A stretch of 64,000 bases of DNA from Glutamicibacter soli (lineage in GTDB: Bacteria > Actinomycetota > Actinomycetes > Actinomycetales > Micrococcaceae). The notes below the pieces were generated by a model. It was not told the origin of the DNA. It made no database searches and was given only the letters and a program-made list of their open reading frames with translations. The position numbers were made by a program, and so were the translations under genes. Shown here in pieces: positions 19,023-27,857 of this stretch. Every line of letters begins with the position of its first letter. The first letter of the stretch is position 1. The stretch spans positions 1 through 64,000 of the forward strand of contig NZ_POAF01000004.1 of assembly GCF_003309065.1 (NCBI RefSeq), read 5' to 3'.

Positions 19023-20294
19023 ATGAGTTGGAGCATTCACGGCAACGGCAAGACCATCACCCCCGGTGAGGTTGTTGCCCCGGATGAGCGGCTGCATTGG
19101 CCGCAGACGATCTCCATCGGCACGCAGCACATCCTGGCCATGTTCGGCTCCAGCATCCTGGTTCCCACGATCACCGGGTTCCCGGTCACCACGACCCTGC
19201 TCTTCACGGGCGTGGCGACCATCCTCTTCCTGCTGATCACCAGGAACAAGGTGCCCAGCTACCTGGGCTCCTCCTTCGCGCTGATCGCCCCGGTGGTCGC
19301 GACCACCAAGGCCCACGACATGTCCGCGGCGCTGGGCGGCATCGTGATGACCGGCGCGCTGCTGTTCCTGGTGGGCCTGGTGGTACAGAAGACCGGCACC
19401 GGCTGGATCCACGCGCTGATGCCGCCGGTGGTCATGGGCACCATCGTCGCGCTGATCGGCCTGAACCTGGCCGGCGCCACCTTGGAACCCATGCAGAAGT
19501 TCCCGGCCACCACCTTCCTGACGGTGATCGCCACGGTGCTGGCCACCGTTGTGTTCAAGGGCCTGCTGGGGCGCCTGTCCATCCTGGTGGGGCTGGTCGC
19601 CGGCTACCTGATCGCGCTGGCCCAGGGCCAGGTGGACTTCGCCAAGGTCGGCGAAGCCGCGTGGTTCGGCCTGCCCGAATTCAACACCCCGAGCTTCCAC
19701 CTGGACACCGCGCTGATGTTCCTGCCGGCGGTATTCGTGCTGATCGCGGAGAACATCGGCCACGTGCGCACCGTGGGCGTGATGACCGGCCGCGACCTGA
19801 CCGCGTTCAACGGCCGCGCGCTGATGGCCGACGGCGCCGCCAGCATGGTGGCGGGCTTCGGCGGCGGCTCGGCCACCACCACCTACGCGGAGAACATCGG
19901 CGTGATGGCTGCCTCCCGCGTGTACTCCACCGCCGCCTACTGGGTGGCAGCGATCGCCGCGATGGCGCTGGCGTTCATGCCGAAGGTGGGCGCGCTGATC
20001 GGCACCATCCCCGAGGGCGTGATCGGCGGGCTGGGCATCGTGCTCTACGGCATGATTGGCATCGTGGGCGCGCGCCTGTGGATCGAGTCGAAGGTTGACT
20101 TCGGCAACCCGATCAACCTGATGACCGCCGGCACCGGCCTGATCATCGCGATCGCGGTGACCAGCGAAATCGCCTTCGGCCAGTTCAAGCTGGGCGGCAT
20201 CGCCCTGGGCACCATCGCCACCCTGGTGGTCTTCCACCTGATGAGCGCCGCGGCGAAGCTGCGCGGCAACGACCTGTCCCAGACCGGAGCCTAG
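19023..20294 (+). CDS. NCS2-family nucleobase:cation symporter, putative thiamine-pyrimidine uptake
   Basis: Membrane transporter of the uracil/xanthine permease family, 423 residues with about 13-14 hydrophobic segments. Signatures include QHILAMFGSSILVPTITG (TM1), SFALIAPVVATTKAHD and the family motif FGGGSATTTYAENIGVM (~278-294) with the NxG-like Asn and the substrate-binding Glu in VLIAENIGHVRTVG. It starts at ATG 19023 with GGAGGA at 19013-19018; a start at 18996 would lack one. It lies 33 bp after thiD-tenA in the riboswitch operon. Uracil is the family's usual cargo; the context instead suggests uptake of the thiamine pyrimidine (HMP) or a thiamine breakdown product. Confidence 0.88.
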   Translation: MSWSIHGNGKTITPGEVVAPDERLHWPQTISIGTQHILAMFGSSILVPTITGFPVTTTLLFTGVATILFLLITRNKVPSYLGSSFALIAPVVATTKAHDMSAALGGIVMTGALLFLVGLVVQKTGTGWIHALMPPVVMGTIVALIGLNLAGATLEPMQKFPATTFLTVIATVLATVVFKGLLGRLSILVGLVAGYLIALAQGQVDFAKVGEAAWFGLPEFNTPSFHLDTALMFLPAVFVLIAENIGHVRTVGVMTGRDLTAFNGRALMADGAASMVAGFGGGSATTTYAENIGVMAASRVYSTAAYWVAAIAAMALAFMPKVGALIGTIPEGVIGGLGIVLYGMIGIVGARLWIESKVDFGNPINLMTAGTGLIIAIAVTSEIAFGQFKLGGIALGTIATLVVFHLMSAAAKLRGNDLSQTGA

Positions 20295-20316
20295 GTCCGA
20301 TCTTCTCCACCGCTGC

Positions 20317-20350
20317 GGCGGCCGGAATCCCCCATCGGGTTCCGGCCGCC
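20317..20350 (+). terminator. Terminator of the thi operon
   Basis: Inverted repeat GGCGGCCGGAA/TTCCGGCCGCC, 11 bp, with a 12-nt loop, 22 bp after the permease stop. Only a short T-poor tail (GTTCCCGCTT) follows. Confidence 0.7.
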
Positions 20351-20425
20351 GTTCCCGCTTAAGCCGCTGAGCTGAGCTTATAGTAAGGGTACTTTCCAAA
20401 AAGTGACGCGGACCCGTAATTCCGC

Positions 20426-20431
20426 TACGAT
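20426..20431 (+). promoter_or_regulatory. Probable -10 hexamer for a leaderless sugar-porter transcript
   Basis: TACGAT at 20426-20431 lies 8 nt before the ATG at 20440, with GTGACG (20403-20408) 17 bp upstream as a four-of-six -35. No Shine-Dalgarno sequence fits in between, so transcription probably starts at or next to the start codon. Confidence 0.45.
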
Positions 20432-20439
20432 GAGCAACT

Positions 20440-21846
20440 ATGACTGCGACCACATCTGATGGAAAGATCTCTGCACGCCTGATCTTCGTCGCCCTCGGGG
20501 CGGCGCTGGGCGGTTTCGTGTTCGGCTACGACTCGTCGATCGTCAACGGCACGGTCGACGCCGTGGAACATGAATTCTCGCTGAACGCGGTAGCCGTCGG
20601 CTTCACCGTGTCCTGCGCGCTGCTCGGCGCGGCACTGGGCGCCTGGGTGGCCGGCGTAGTCTCCGAACGCGTAGGCCGCGTGCGCACCATGCTCATCGCC
20701 TCGATCCTGCTGCTTGTCTCCGCGATCGGCTGCGGGCTCTGCTTCAGCGCCGTGGACCTGGTCATCTGGCGCATCGTCGGCGGCATCGGCGTGGGCTTCG
20801 CCTCGGTGATCGCCCCGGCCTACATCGCCGAGATCTCCCCGGCGGCGCACCGCGGCCGGCTGGGCTCCATGCAGCAGATGGCCATCGTGCTGGGCATCTT
20901 CGTGGCCTTCCTGGTCAGCGCGCTGCTGGTGTTCGTGATGGGCTCGGCGGACGCGGTGGGGCTGTTCGGCCTGGCCGCCTGGCGCTGGATGTACCTGTCG
21001 CTGGCCGTTCCCGCTGTGCTCTACGGCCTGATGGCGCTGCGCCTGCCCGAATCCCCGCGCTATCTGGTGGAGCGCGGGCGCTATGTCGAGGCCGCCTCGG
21101 TGCTCACTGGCGATATGGGCCTGGAACCCGGCAAGCCGACCGAGGACAAAATCGAGGAAATCCGCGCCACCGTGCATGTGGAGCGACGCCAGCAGTTCAA
21201 GGACCTGCTGGGCCGCTTCGGCTTCCACCCGCTGGTCTGGGTGGGCATCCTGCTCTCGGTCTTCCAGCAGTTCGTTGGCATCAACGTCATCTTCTACTAC
21301 TCGACCACGCTATGGAAGTCGGTGGGCTTCGCCGAATCCGATTCCTTCACCATTTCTCTGATCACCTCGGTGATCAACGTGCTGGCAACGATCGTGGCGG
21401 TGCTGCTGATCGACGTGCTGGGCCGCAAGCTGCTACTGATGATCGGCTCCGGCATCATGACGCTCTCCTTGGGCGCGATGAGCCTGGCCTTCGCGCAGGC
21501 GGTCACCGTGGACGGCGCGGTCTCGCTGCCCGGCTCCTGGGGCATGGTCGCTCTGGTCGCGGCGAACCTGTTCGTGATCGGCTTCGGCGCCACCTGGGGC
21601 CCGGCGGTATGGGTGCTGCTGGGCGAGATCTTCCCGAACTCCATCCGCGCCATGGCCCTGGGCGTGGCGGCCTCCGCGCAGTGGATCGCCAACTTCGTCG
21701 TGTCCACGACCTTCCCGGCGCTGGCCGAGGCGGGCCTGGCCCTGGCCTACGGCATCTACGCGTTCTTCGCGCTGCTGTCCCTGGTGTTCGTAGCCTTCCT
21801 GATCCGCGAGACCAAGGGGCGCACACTGGAGGACATGACGCTGTAG
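20440..21846 (+). CDS. MFS sugar porter
   Basis: Proton-coupled sugar uptake (sugar porter family, like XylE/AraE/GalP). The 468-residue protein has 12 predicted membrane helices and the family signatures: FGYDSSIVNG in TM1, ERVGRVRTMLIAS after TM2, YIAEISPAAHRGRLGSMQQ (~128-146), the central PESPRYLVERGR (~198-209) and the C-terminal ETKGRTLEDM. The QQFVGINVIFYYS stretch in TM7 corresponds to the sugar-binding QQxxGxNxxxYY motif. The specific sugar cannot be read from sequence. No operon partner; a strong bidirectional terminator follows. Confidence 0.94.
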   Translation: MTATTSDGKISARLIFVALGAALGGFVFGYDSSIVNGTVDAVEHEFSLNAVAVGFTVSCALLGAALGAWVAGVVSERVGRVRTMLIASILLLVSAIGCGLCFSAVDLVIWRIVGGIGVGFASVIAPAYIAEISPAAHRGRLGSMQQMAIVLGIFVAFLVSALLVFVMGSADAVGLFGLAAWRWMYLSLAVPAVLYGLMALRLPESPRYLVERGRYVEAASVLTGDMGLEPGKPTEDKIEEIRATVHVERRQQFKDLLGRFGFHPLVWVGILLSVFQQFVGINVIFYYSTTLWKSVGFAESDSFTISLITSVINVLATIVAVLLIDVLGRKLLLMIGSGIMTLSLGAMSLAFAQAVTVDGAVSLPGSWGMVALVAANLFVIGFGATWGPAVWVLLGEIFPNSIRAMALGVAASAQWIANFVVSTTFPALAEAGLALAYGIYAFFALLSLVFVAFLIRETKGRTLEDMTL

Positions 21847-21868
21847 CGGCCGGCATCACGGCGCAGGC

Positions 21869-21904
21869 AAGGAGGCGGGAACCCAGCACAGTTCCCGCCT
21901 CCTT
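21869..21904. terminator. Bidirectional terminator, sugar porter / catabolic cluster
   Basis: Perfect 14-bp inverted repeat AAGGAGGCGGGAAC/GTTCCCGCCTCCTT with an 8-nt loop between convergent genes. Confidence 0.85.
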
Positions 21905-21917
21905 GGGTCGTTAAAAC

Positions 21918-22652
21918 CTACTGCGCCGTGTAGCCGCCATCCACGGCCCAGACCGCGCCGGTGACCAAGCTCGCCTCAGGCGAAGCGAGAAACCCGATGA
22001 CGTTCGCGACTTCCTGAGGGGTGCCGAGCCTGCCCAGCGGCTGCCGGCTGGTCATCCGGGAACGCACTTCCGGCGGCAGCCTCCGCAGAAGTTCGGTGTC
22101 CACGTAGCCCGGGGCTACGGCATTGACCCGGACCCCTTGCGCGGCGTAGGTCAATGCCGTGGAGCGCACCAAATTCACCACCCCGGCCTTCGCCGCCGAG
22201 TAAGCGGCGGAATTCGCCTGGCCGACCAGCCCGAGGATCGATGAGATGGCCACGATGGAGCCGGATCCCTGCGGAACCATATGGCGCAGCGCATGCTTCA
22301 TGCTCAGCGCGGTACCACCGAGGTTGATGTCCAGCACCCGGTTCCAGGAGGAACTGTCCAGCTCATGCAGCGGCCCCTTGGTTTCGGCGATGCCGGCGTT
22401 GGCGACCAGTACATGCAACGGGCCGATGTCCCGTGCCGAGGCGAAGAGCCCGGCCACTGAATCTTCGTCGGAGACATCGCAGCAGACCGCCAACGCGTGG
22501 TGTCCTTCGGCCCGGATCCCGGCAGCGACATCCTCAGCCCGGGCATCGACATCCCCGATGACCACCCGATACCCGCGCGAGGCGAGCAGCCGCGCGGTGG
22601 CGGCCCCGATGCCGGTTGCCGCCCCGGTGACCACTGCGGCATCGGGGCTCAC
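21918..22652 (-). CDS. Short-chain dehydrogenase/reductase (FabG-like)
   Basis: NAD(P)-dependent oxidoreductase of 244 residues. The cofactor loop VTGAATGIGAATARLL (~8-23) is followed by the acidic D after VVIGD, which suggests NAD(H) preference. NAG is present at VLVANAGIA, the catalytic Ser in IVAISSILG, and Tyr-Lys in AAYSAAKAGV (~150-159). It is the last gene of the leftward catabolic cluster and overlaps the upstream flavoprotein by 4 nt. Its likely job is oxidation or reduction of an alcohol/ketone made by its neighbours; the substrate is unknown. Confidence 0.9.
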   Translation of the reverse strand: MSPDAAVVTGAATGIGAATARLLASRGYRVVIGDVDARAEDVAAGIRAEGHHALAVCCDVSDEDSVAGLFASARDIGPLHVLVANAGIAETKGPLHELDSSSWNRVLDINLGGTALSMKHALRHMVPQGSGSIVAISSILGLVGQANSAAYSAAKAGVVNLVRSTALTYAAQGVRVNAVAPGYVDTELLRRLPPEVRSRMTSRQPLGRLGTPQEVANVIGFLASPEASLVTGAVWAVDGGYTAQ

Positions 22653-24367
22653 CGCTGGCGCACCTCGCGGGTTTCACCGACCAGCTCGAGGATGTCACGC
22701 CCCAGCCGGTAGCCGAACACCAGCGCGGGGCCGATGTGCGAGCCGTAGCCCGGGTAGCCTCCCCCGAACACCGACACCGCGGCGGCGCCCACCGAGTACA
22801 GGCCGTCAATGCGGCTTCCGTCCTCGCGGATGACCCGCGACCGGTCGTCCACGTCAATGCCGGCAAAGGTGCCGATGTCCCCCATCTGCACCTTCGCGGC
22901 ATAGAACGGGCCCTTGGCCAGAGGGGCGAGGTTCGGGTTGGGCTTGTGCTCCATGTCCCCGCGGAAGTGGTTGTAGGCGGTGGAGCCGCGGCCGAATTCG
23001 GTATCCTTCCCGGCGAGCGCATCGCGGTTGAAGCGCTCGATGGTCTGCTCCAGGCCCTGGGGGTCCACACCGATCTTCGCCGCGAGGTCCGCGATGCTGC
23101 GTCCCTTGTGCAGGTAGCCGATCCGATGGAAGAAGCCGCGCGGCACCGGCCACGGCTTGGCGTAGCCGATGCCGTACTTGTCCATAAGCCGCTTGTCGCC
23201 GATGATCCAGGCGTAGACGTCCTGCTCGTTGGCGTGGTGGTCCAGCATCTGCCGGCCGAAGTCGTGGTAGCTCAGTGCCTCGTTGCCGAAGCGCTTGCCG
23301 TCGCGGTCAACGGTGATCATGCCCGGCAGGCCGATCTGCCGCAGGTGCGGGAAAAGCCGCTGCGCGCCGCCGCGAAGGTACTTGAAGACCGTGACCGGAG
23401 CCCAGGAGGCCACCGAGGAGACGTTGTCGTTGATCCGGCCGCCGGCGGCCATGGCCATGCGGGCCGAGGAGCCGTCATGCCCCTGGGTAGGGGTGAAGTG
23501 CTGGCCGCCGAGGGTGTCATGGGCGAAGTACTTCTGGCGCAGCTCGTCGTCGGCCGAGAACCCTCCGCCGGCCAGGACCACACCCAGCTTGGCGTTGACC
23601 AGACCGGCGTGCTTGCCGCCGAGCACCGCGCCGGTCACGGAACCGTCCGCAGCGGTGCGCAGCTGCTGCACCGGGGTGCCGGTCCAGACCCGCACCCCGG
23701 CATCCAGCGCGGAGCGGACCATGCGCACCATCAGCGCCGAGCCGTTGGTGCGCTTGATCGGCTGGCCGTGCAATGCGATGTCCTTCCAGGTCTTCAGCAG
23801 CTTGGCGGCCACGTAGGTGAAGGACTTAGGGGACTGGTTGGCGTGCAGGAACTGGGTCAGGTCCGGCCCGACCTGCGGCATGTAGCCGAAGACCGTGTAG
23901 GAGCTGAGGTAGGGCTGGATTTCCTTGCGCCGGTCGCCCAGCATGCGCACATCGGCGTCGGAGGGCAGGATCGCCCGGCCCCCCAGCTTCGCCCCGGGCA
24001 GGTCCATCTGGTAGTCCGGCGCCTTCTCCGGGTAGGAGAAGACCACGTCGGTGTCGTTCTCGAAGAAGTCGATGGCCTCCGGCACGGTATCCAGAAATCC
24101 TGCGACACCCTTGGCGTTGTAGCTGTCCGGGGCCAGCGCCCTGAGGTATTCCTCCGCTTCGGCGCGGGTGTCGCCGGTGGCGGCGGCTCCCTTGCGGTTG
24201 CCCGGAACCCAGGACCAGCCGGCAGAGAGGGCGGTGGTGCCGCCGAAGTGCGGGGACTTCTCCGCGACGATCACGTTCAGCCCGTCGTGGGCGGCGCGGA
24301 TGGCGGCGGCCAGGCCGGCCACTCCGGATCCGACAATCAGCAAGTCGCAGTTGTAGGTGGTAGTCAT
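22649..24367 (-). CDS. FAD-dependent oxidoreductase, 3-ketosteroid delta1-dehydrogenase-like
   Basis: Flavoprotein of the FAD_binding_2 family (fumarate reductase/KstD group), 572 residues. The N-terminal FAD loop is LIVGSGVAGLAAAIRAA (~9-25) with Glu at the strand end (VAEKSPHFGG). The C-terminal GGGYPGYGSHIGPAL carries the Tyr-x-x-x-Gly pair that in KstD polarises the substrate carbonyl, so alpha,beta-desaturation of a cyclic ketone is plausible. Its closest partner is the second flavoprotein at 26065-27735. It overlaps the SDR gene by ATGA and follows the MHS transporter by 9 bp. Steroid specificity should not be assumed. Confidence 0.85.
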   Translation of the reverse strand: MTTTYNCDLLIVGSGVAGLAAAIRAAHDGLNVIVAEKSPHFGGTTALSAGWSWVPGNRKGAAATGDTRAEAEEYLRALAPDSYNAKGVAGFLDTVPEAIDFFENDTDVVFSYPEKAPDYQMDLPGAKLGGRAILPSDADVRMLGDRRKEIQPYLSSYTVFGYMPQVGPDLTQFLHANQSPKSFTYVAAKLLKTWKDIALHGQPIKRTNGSALMVRMVRSALDAGVRVWTGTPVQQLRTAADGSVTGAVLGGKHAGLVNAKLGVVLAGGGFSADDELRQKYFAHDTLGGQHFTPTQGHDGSSARMAMAAGGRINDNVSSVASWAPVTVFKYLRGGAQRLFPHLRQIGLPGMITVDRDGKRFGNEALSYHDFGRQMLDHHANEQDVYAWIIGDKRLMDKYGIGYAKPWPVPRGFFHRIGYLHKGRSIADLAAKIGVDPQGLEQTIERFNRDALAGKDTEFGRGSTAYNHFRGDMEHKPNPNLAPLAKGPFYAAKVQMGDIGTFAGIDVDDRSRVIREDGSRIDGLYSVGAAAVSVFGGGYPGYGSHIGPALVFGYRLGRDILELVGETREVRQR

Positions 24368-24376
24368 GTGCTGGTC

Positions 24377-25741
24377 CTATCGTTTGGAGGCGACGGCCCG
24401 CAGGTAGGGCTCGCCGAGCTCGGCAATGTTCGTGTGGGCGGTTTCGCGGGCGGAAAAGGCTGCAATGGCGGCCAGCAGGGCACAGACGCTGCCGAAGACC
24501 GCGACCGGAACCCAGCCGAATTCGCCTTCGGTGAGCAGCAGTCCGCCGATCATCGGGCCGAAGCCCGCCACCAGCAGGCCCAGCTGGTTGCCCATGGCCA
24601 TGCCGGTGTAGCGCACCGGGGTGGCGAACAGCTCGGCGAAGAACGACGGCCAGATCCCGTTGAATCCGGAGTAGAACACCGTCATGAACAAGAAGCTCGC
24701 GGCGAAGACCAGCCAGATGTTCCCGGTGCCCAGCGCCAGGAAGTACAGGTAGAGGCTCACGGTGCTGCCAATCATTGCGGTCAGCATCAGCGGGCGGCGC
24801 CCGATCCGGTCCGAGAGCCGGCCGCACAGCGGCATCGCCACCATGGACAGTCCGATGGCCACCGCGTTGACGGCCAGGATGGAAGTGCGCTCGATCCCGC
24901 CGTGCTGCACCGCGTAGGACAGGCCGAAAACGGTGAAGATGGTTTGCATGACCGAGAAGATCGACATCAGCAGCACACGCAGCACGTCGGAACGCTGATA
25001 GCGCAGCACCTCGCGTGAGGGGAGCTTGCGCGGCTGGTCCTCGGCGACCTGCTCCTCGAAGGCAGGGGTTTCATCCAGCCGGGTCCGGACCCAGAAGGCC
25101 AGCGCCAACACGAGCACCGAAAGCAGGAACGGGATGCGCCAGCCCCAGCTCATCAGCTGCTCCTGGGGCAGCGCAGTAACCGGGATGAACACCAGCGTAG
25201 AGAGCACCATGCCGGAGGCGTACCCGGTCATCACGAACGAGGTGAAGAAACCGCGGCGGCCCTCCGGAGAATGCTCAAGGGTCAAGGAGGAGGCGCCGGC
25301 CGATTCGGCACCGGCGGAGAAGCCCTGGGCCAGGCGGGCGATCACCAGCAGCACGGTGGCCCACACCCCGATCTGCTCATAGGTCGGCAGCAGGCCGATG
25401 CCCAGCGAAGCCAGGCCCATCAGCATCAGCGTGAAGAGCAGGACGTTCTTGCGTCCCAGCTTGTCGCCGAAGTGCCCCATGACCAGTCCGCCCAGCGGAC
25501 GGGCGACGTAGGCGACGCCGAAGGTGGCGAAGGCCGCGATGGTGGCGATGGCCGGATTGCCCGCCGGAAAAAACAGCTGCGGGAAAACCAGGGCGGCGGC
25601 GGTGCCGTAGATGAAGAAGTCGTAGTACTCCAGGGTCGATCCCAGGAAAGAGGCCAGCGCGGCCTTGACCGGGGTGCGCCGTGGCACGGATCCGCCGTGC
25701 TCGGTGGGCGACTGCGGCGCCACGTCGGGTGAGGTGCTCAT
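24377..25741 (-). CDS. MFS transporter, metabolite:H+ symporter (MHS) family
   Basis: Predicted proton-coupled uptake of an organic acid or similar catabolic substrate (ShiA/ProP/PcaT relatives). The protein has 454 residues and 12 membrane helices. The N-terminal signature FLGSTLEYYDFFIYGTAAAL (~34-53), the GHFGDKLGRKNVL loop motif (~90-102), and the long loop with RLAQGFSAGAESAGASSL (~137-154) are typical of MHS proteins. Its place inside the flavoprotein/SDR cluster makes it the likely importer of that pathway's substrate. It lies 9 bp from both neighbouring genes, so it is probably co-transcribed. Confidence 0.9.
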   Translation of the reverse strand: MSTSPDVAPQSPTEHGGSVPRRTPVKAALASFLGSTLEYYDFFIYGTAAALVFPQLFFPAGNPAIATIAAFATFGVAYVARPLGGLVMGHFGDKLGRKNVLLFTLMLMGLASLGIGLLPTYEQIGVWATVLLVIARLAQGFSAGAESAGASSLTLEHSPEGRRGFFTSFVMTGYASGMVLSTLVFIPVTALPQEQLMSWGWRIPFLLSVLVLALAFWVRTRLDETPAFEEQVAEDQPRKLPSREVLRYQRSDVLRVLLMSIFSVMQTIFTVFGLSYAVQHGGIERTSILAVNAVAIGLSMVAMPLCGRLSDRIGRRPLMLTAMIGSTVSLYLYFLALGTGNIWLVFAASFLFMTVFYSGFNGIWPSFFAELFATPVRYTGMAMGNQLGLLVAGFGPMIGGLLLTEGEFGWVPVAVFGSVCALLAAIAAFSARETAHTNIAELGEPYLRAVASKR

Positions 25742-25750
25742 GGTGCGTCC

Positions 25751-26068
25751 TTAGCTGTGCGAGGGGAGAAGCGAGGAATCCAGCTCGAAATCGACGTAAG
25801 CCAGGTCCAGCACATTCGGCAGGGACAGCGGCTTGATCGCTTCGTGCAGCGGGTGGGTGTTGTAGACGGCGATGTCGCCGGCACTGCGGAAGTCCGCGAC
25901 GATCACGTGGTCCCAGGAGCGGTCGGTCTTCATGACATCCGGCCCGTGGACCAGATCCAGCATGCCGGGGATGTTGCCCTTCATGGCTTCCAGGCCGGCG
26001 ATCCAGCGTTCGCGGATCTGCGGGGTGAATCCCTCGGAGAAGCGGAACATCACGATGTGGCGGATCAT
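25751..26068 (-). CDS. Dabb-family (stress-responsive alpha-beta barrel) protein
   Basis: A 105-residue single-domain protein of the Dabb family, which forms dimeric ferredoxin-like barrels. Family features include the start MIRHIVMFRFSEG, the GPDVMKTDRSWDHVIVADF core and the H-P-x-H-type TRP-like YNTHPLHEAIKPLSLP (~69-84). Some family members catalyse small cyclisation or dehydration steps, while others have no known activity. It overlaps the upstream flavoprotein by 4 nt, so it acts with the pathway, perhaps on an unstable product. Confidence 0.85.
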   Translation of the reverse strand: MIRHIVMFRFSEGFTPQIRERWIAGLEAMKGNIPGMLDLVHGPDVMKTDRSWDHVIVADFRSAGDIAVYNTHPLHEAIKPLSLPNVLDLAYVDFELDSSLLPSHS

Positions 26069-27735
26069 AGGGCCACCGCGCTCAGGTTCTGCGCCGAGTA
26101 CTCGGACGGCTGGCCGGCGATGGCCCGTCCAGCCAGGTAGGCGAGGGTCATCAGCGGCCCGAGGGTCGCTCCGGCGCCAGGGTATCCGGCGGAGTAGGCG
26201 CTTTCGGCGGTATTGCCGGCGGCGTACAGTCCTTCAATCGGGATCCCGTCAACATCCAGCACCTGGCCGCGGCCGTCGGTGCCGATGCCGCCGCAGGTGC
26301 CGAAGGCGCCGTTGAGTACCTCCATCGCGTAGTACGGTCCGTACTGCAACGGGCCGAGCGAGGGGTTGGGCCACTGGTTCCCGGCATCGCCCCAGTAGCG
26401 GTCGTAGGCCGAGGAACCGCGGCCGAAGTCCGGGTCCTCGCCGCGCACCGCGTGCTGGTTGAAACGCTCGACGGTGGCCGCCAGGTTCCCGGCGGGGACG
26501 CCGATCTTGACTGCCAGCTCTTCCAGGGTGTCGGCCTGGACCAGGTAGTCAGGGGTCGGCTTGCCAGCGCGGTGGTCCAAGATGCCGTAGCGCTGCAGGT
26601 ACGACTCGTCGAAGACGACGTGGGCAGGGGTGTTCAGCGTCTGGTTGTTCGGCGAGTCCCAGGACTGCAGCACGCGGGCCAGGTCGTTGTAGTTCTGCGC
26701 CTCGTTGGCGAAGCGCTGTCCGTGGCGGTTGACCATGATGGATCCCGGGCCCTGGCGCTCGAAGCGCAGCAGGGATCCCACCGGCTCGCCGTCGCGCAGC
26801 ATTCCGGTGACCGACATCGGGGCCCACCAGGCTTCGCGGGTGCCGCGGGTCATGGCGCCGATGCGCTGGGCCATCTTCAGCCCGTCGCCGGTGTTCGTGG
26901 GCGGGGAGCACATGGTGTACAGGCGGGAGGCCAGCAGCGAGTCGGCCAACGGCTTGTCCCATTCGAAGCCGCCGGTTCCCAGCATCACGCCGTGGGCGGC
27001 CTCGATGCGGGTGCCGTCCTGCAGGCGCACGCCGGATACGCGGCCTTCGCTGGTTTCAAGTCCGGCCACGGAGGCCTCGACGGCCAGGGTGACCCCGTTG
27101 TCCAGGCAGGCCTTGAGCAACATGGAAACCAGCGCGTGGCCCTTGGCGGCGACGCCGGCATCCTGCCGGGCGGTCAGTTCCTCCCAAGGGAACTTGGTGA
27201 AGGCGCCCCAGTCCTCGTATTCCTGCATGGTGTAGGGGTGGCGGCCGTCGGTGCGCACATGCGCGGCCAGCTTGCCGAGCGCTTCGCGGAAGTTGAACAG
27301 CTCCGGTTCGACGGTGCGTCCGCCGGACACCGCGCCGGGCAGGTCCTGGCGGTAGTCGGGGAAGTTGTCCAGGAAGATGAATTTCACGCCGAGTTCTGTT
27401 TCGGCGAATCGCAACATCGCATCTCCGTAGTCCAGCGCCGCATCCAGCAATTCGGCGCGCCCGCGGCCGCGGGCTACGGCCTGCACGTACTCGCGTCCGG
27501 CCTGCTTGGAATCCTCGATCCCCGCTTCGCGGGCATGGTGGTTGTCGACCACCCAGAGCATGCCCCCGGAAACCGCCGAGGTGCCGCCGAGCAGCTCGCT
27601 CTTTTCCAGGACGATGACCGAGCGGCCGGCCTTCGCGGCGGTGGCTGCGGTGGTCAGCGCGCCGGCTCCGGAGCCTACGACGACGACGTCGTAGCCGGGC
27701 AGCGGCTGCCGGGATTGCGGGTTCAGGATGCGCAT
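26065..27735 (-). CDS. FAD-dependent oxidoreductase, KstD-like (second copy)
   Basis: A 556-residue flavoprotein of the same family as the gene at 22649-24367. FAD loop: VVVVGSGAGALTTAATAAKAG (~16-36, quoted in part), followed by EKSELLGGTSAVSGGMLWV. The C-terminal AGYPGAGATLGPLMTLAYLA carries the KstD-type Tyr-x-x-x-Gly. The mid-section RGREDPDFGRGSSAYDRYWGD-like region mirrors its paralogue. It is first in the five-gene leftward unit and sits about 80 bp downstream of the 20-bp inverted repeat likely bound by the IclR protein. Two such enzymes in one cluster suggest sequential desaturations. Confidence 0.85.
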   Translation of the reverse strand: MRILNPQSRQPLPGYDVVVVGSGAGALTTAATAAKAGRSVIVLEKSELLGGTSAVSGGMLWVVDNHHAREAGIEDSKQAGREYVQAVARGRGRAELLDAALDYGDAMLRFAETELGVKFIFLDNFPDYRQDLPGAVSGGRTVEPELFNFREALGKLAAHVRTDGRHPYTMQEYEDWGAFTKFPWEELTARQDAGVAAKGHALVSMLLKACLDNGVTLAVEASVAGLETSEGRVSGVRLQDGTRIEAAHGVMLGTGGFEWDKPLADSLLASRLYTMCSPPTNTGDGLKMAQRIGAMTRGTREAWWAPMSVTGMLRDGEPVGSLLRFERQGPGSIMVNRHGQRFANEAQNYNDLARVLQSWDSPNNQTLNTPAHVVFDESYLQRYGILDHRAGKPTPDYLVQADTLEELAVKIGVPAGNLAATVERFNQHAVRGEDPDFGRGSSAYDRYWGDAGNQWPNPSLGPLQYGPYYAMEVLNGAFGTCGGIGTDGRGQVLDVDGIPIEGLYAAGNTAESAYSAGYPGAGATLGPLMTLAYLAGRAIAGQPSEYSAQNLSAVAL

Positions 27736-27812
27736 GGAAATGATCCCCTTCGATCAGGTGCATTGCTGGGATGCAGAAGATCATGACATGGGTCACACCA
27801 CGGGCTGGGCGG

Positions 27813-27857
27813 GGTGTTTCATTCAACGGAGCACCGCGCTCCGTTGAATGAAACACC
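27813..27857 (-). promoter_or_regulatory. Inverted repeat with 20-bp perfect arms, likely IclR operator
   Basis: GGTGTTTCATTCAACGGAGC (27813-27832) and its exact reverse complement (27838-27857) are separated by 5 bp. It begins at the iclR stop and lies ~80 bp before the first flavoprotein gene. The inner 14-mer GTTTCATTCAACGG matches, at 12 of 14 positions, the sequence on the other side of iclR (28694-28707). It could also act as an iclR terminator, but no T-run follows. Confidence 0.6.

Noticed and set aside
17310-20453. A 1047-codon open frame antisense to the thi operon
   Set aside because: Composition is dominated by Arg, Gln, Gly and His, typical of the antisense shadow of GC-rich genes, and it covers four well-supported genes on the other strand.
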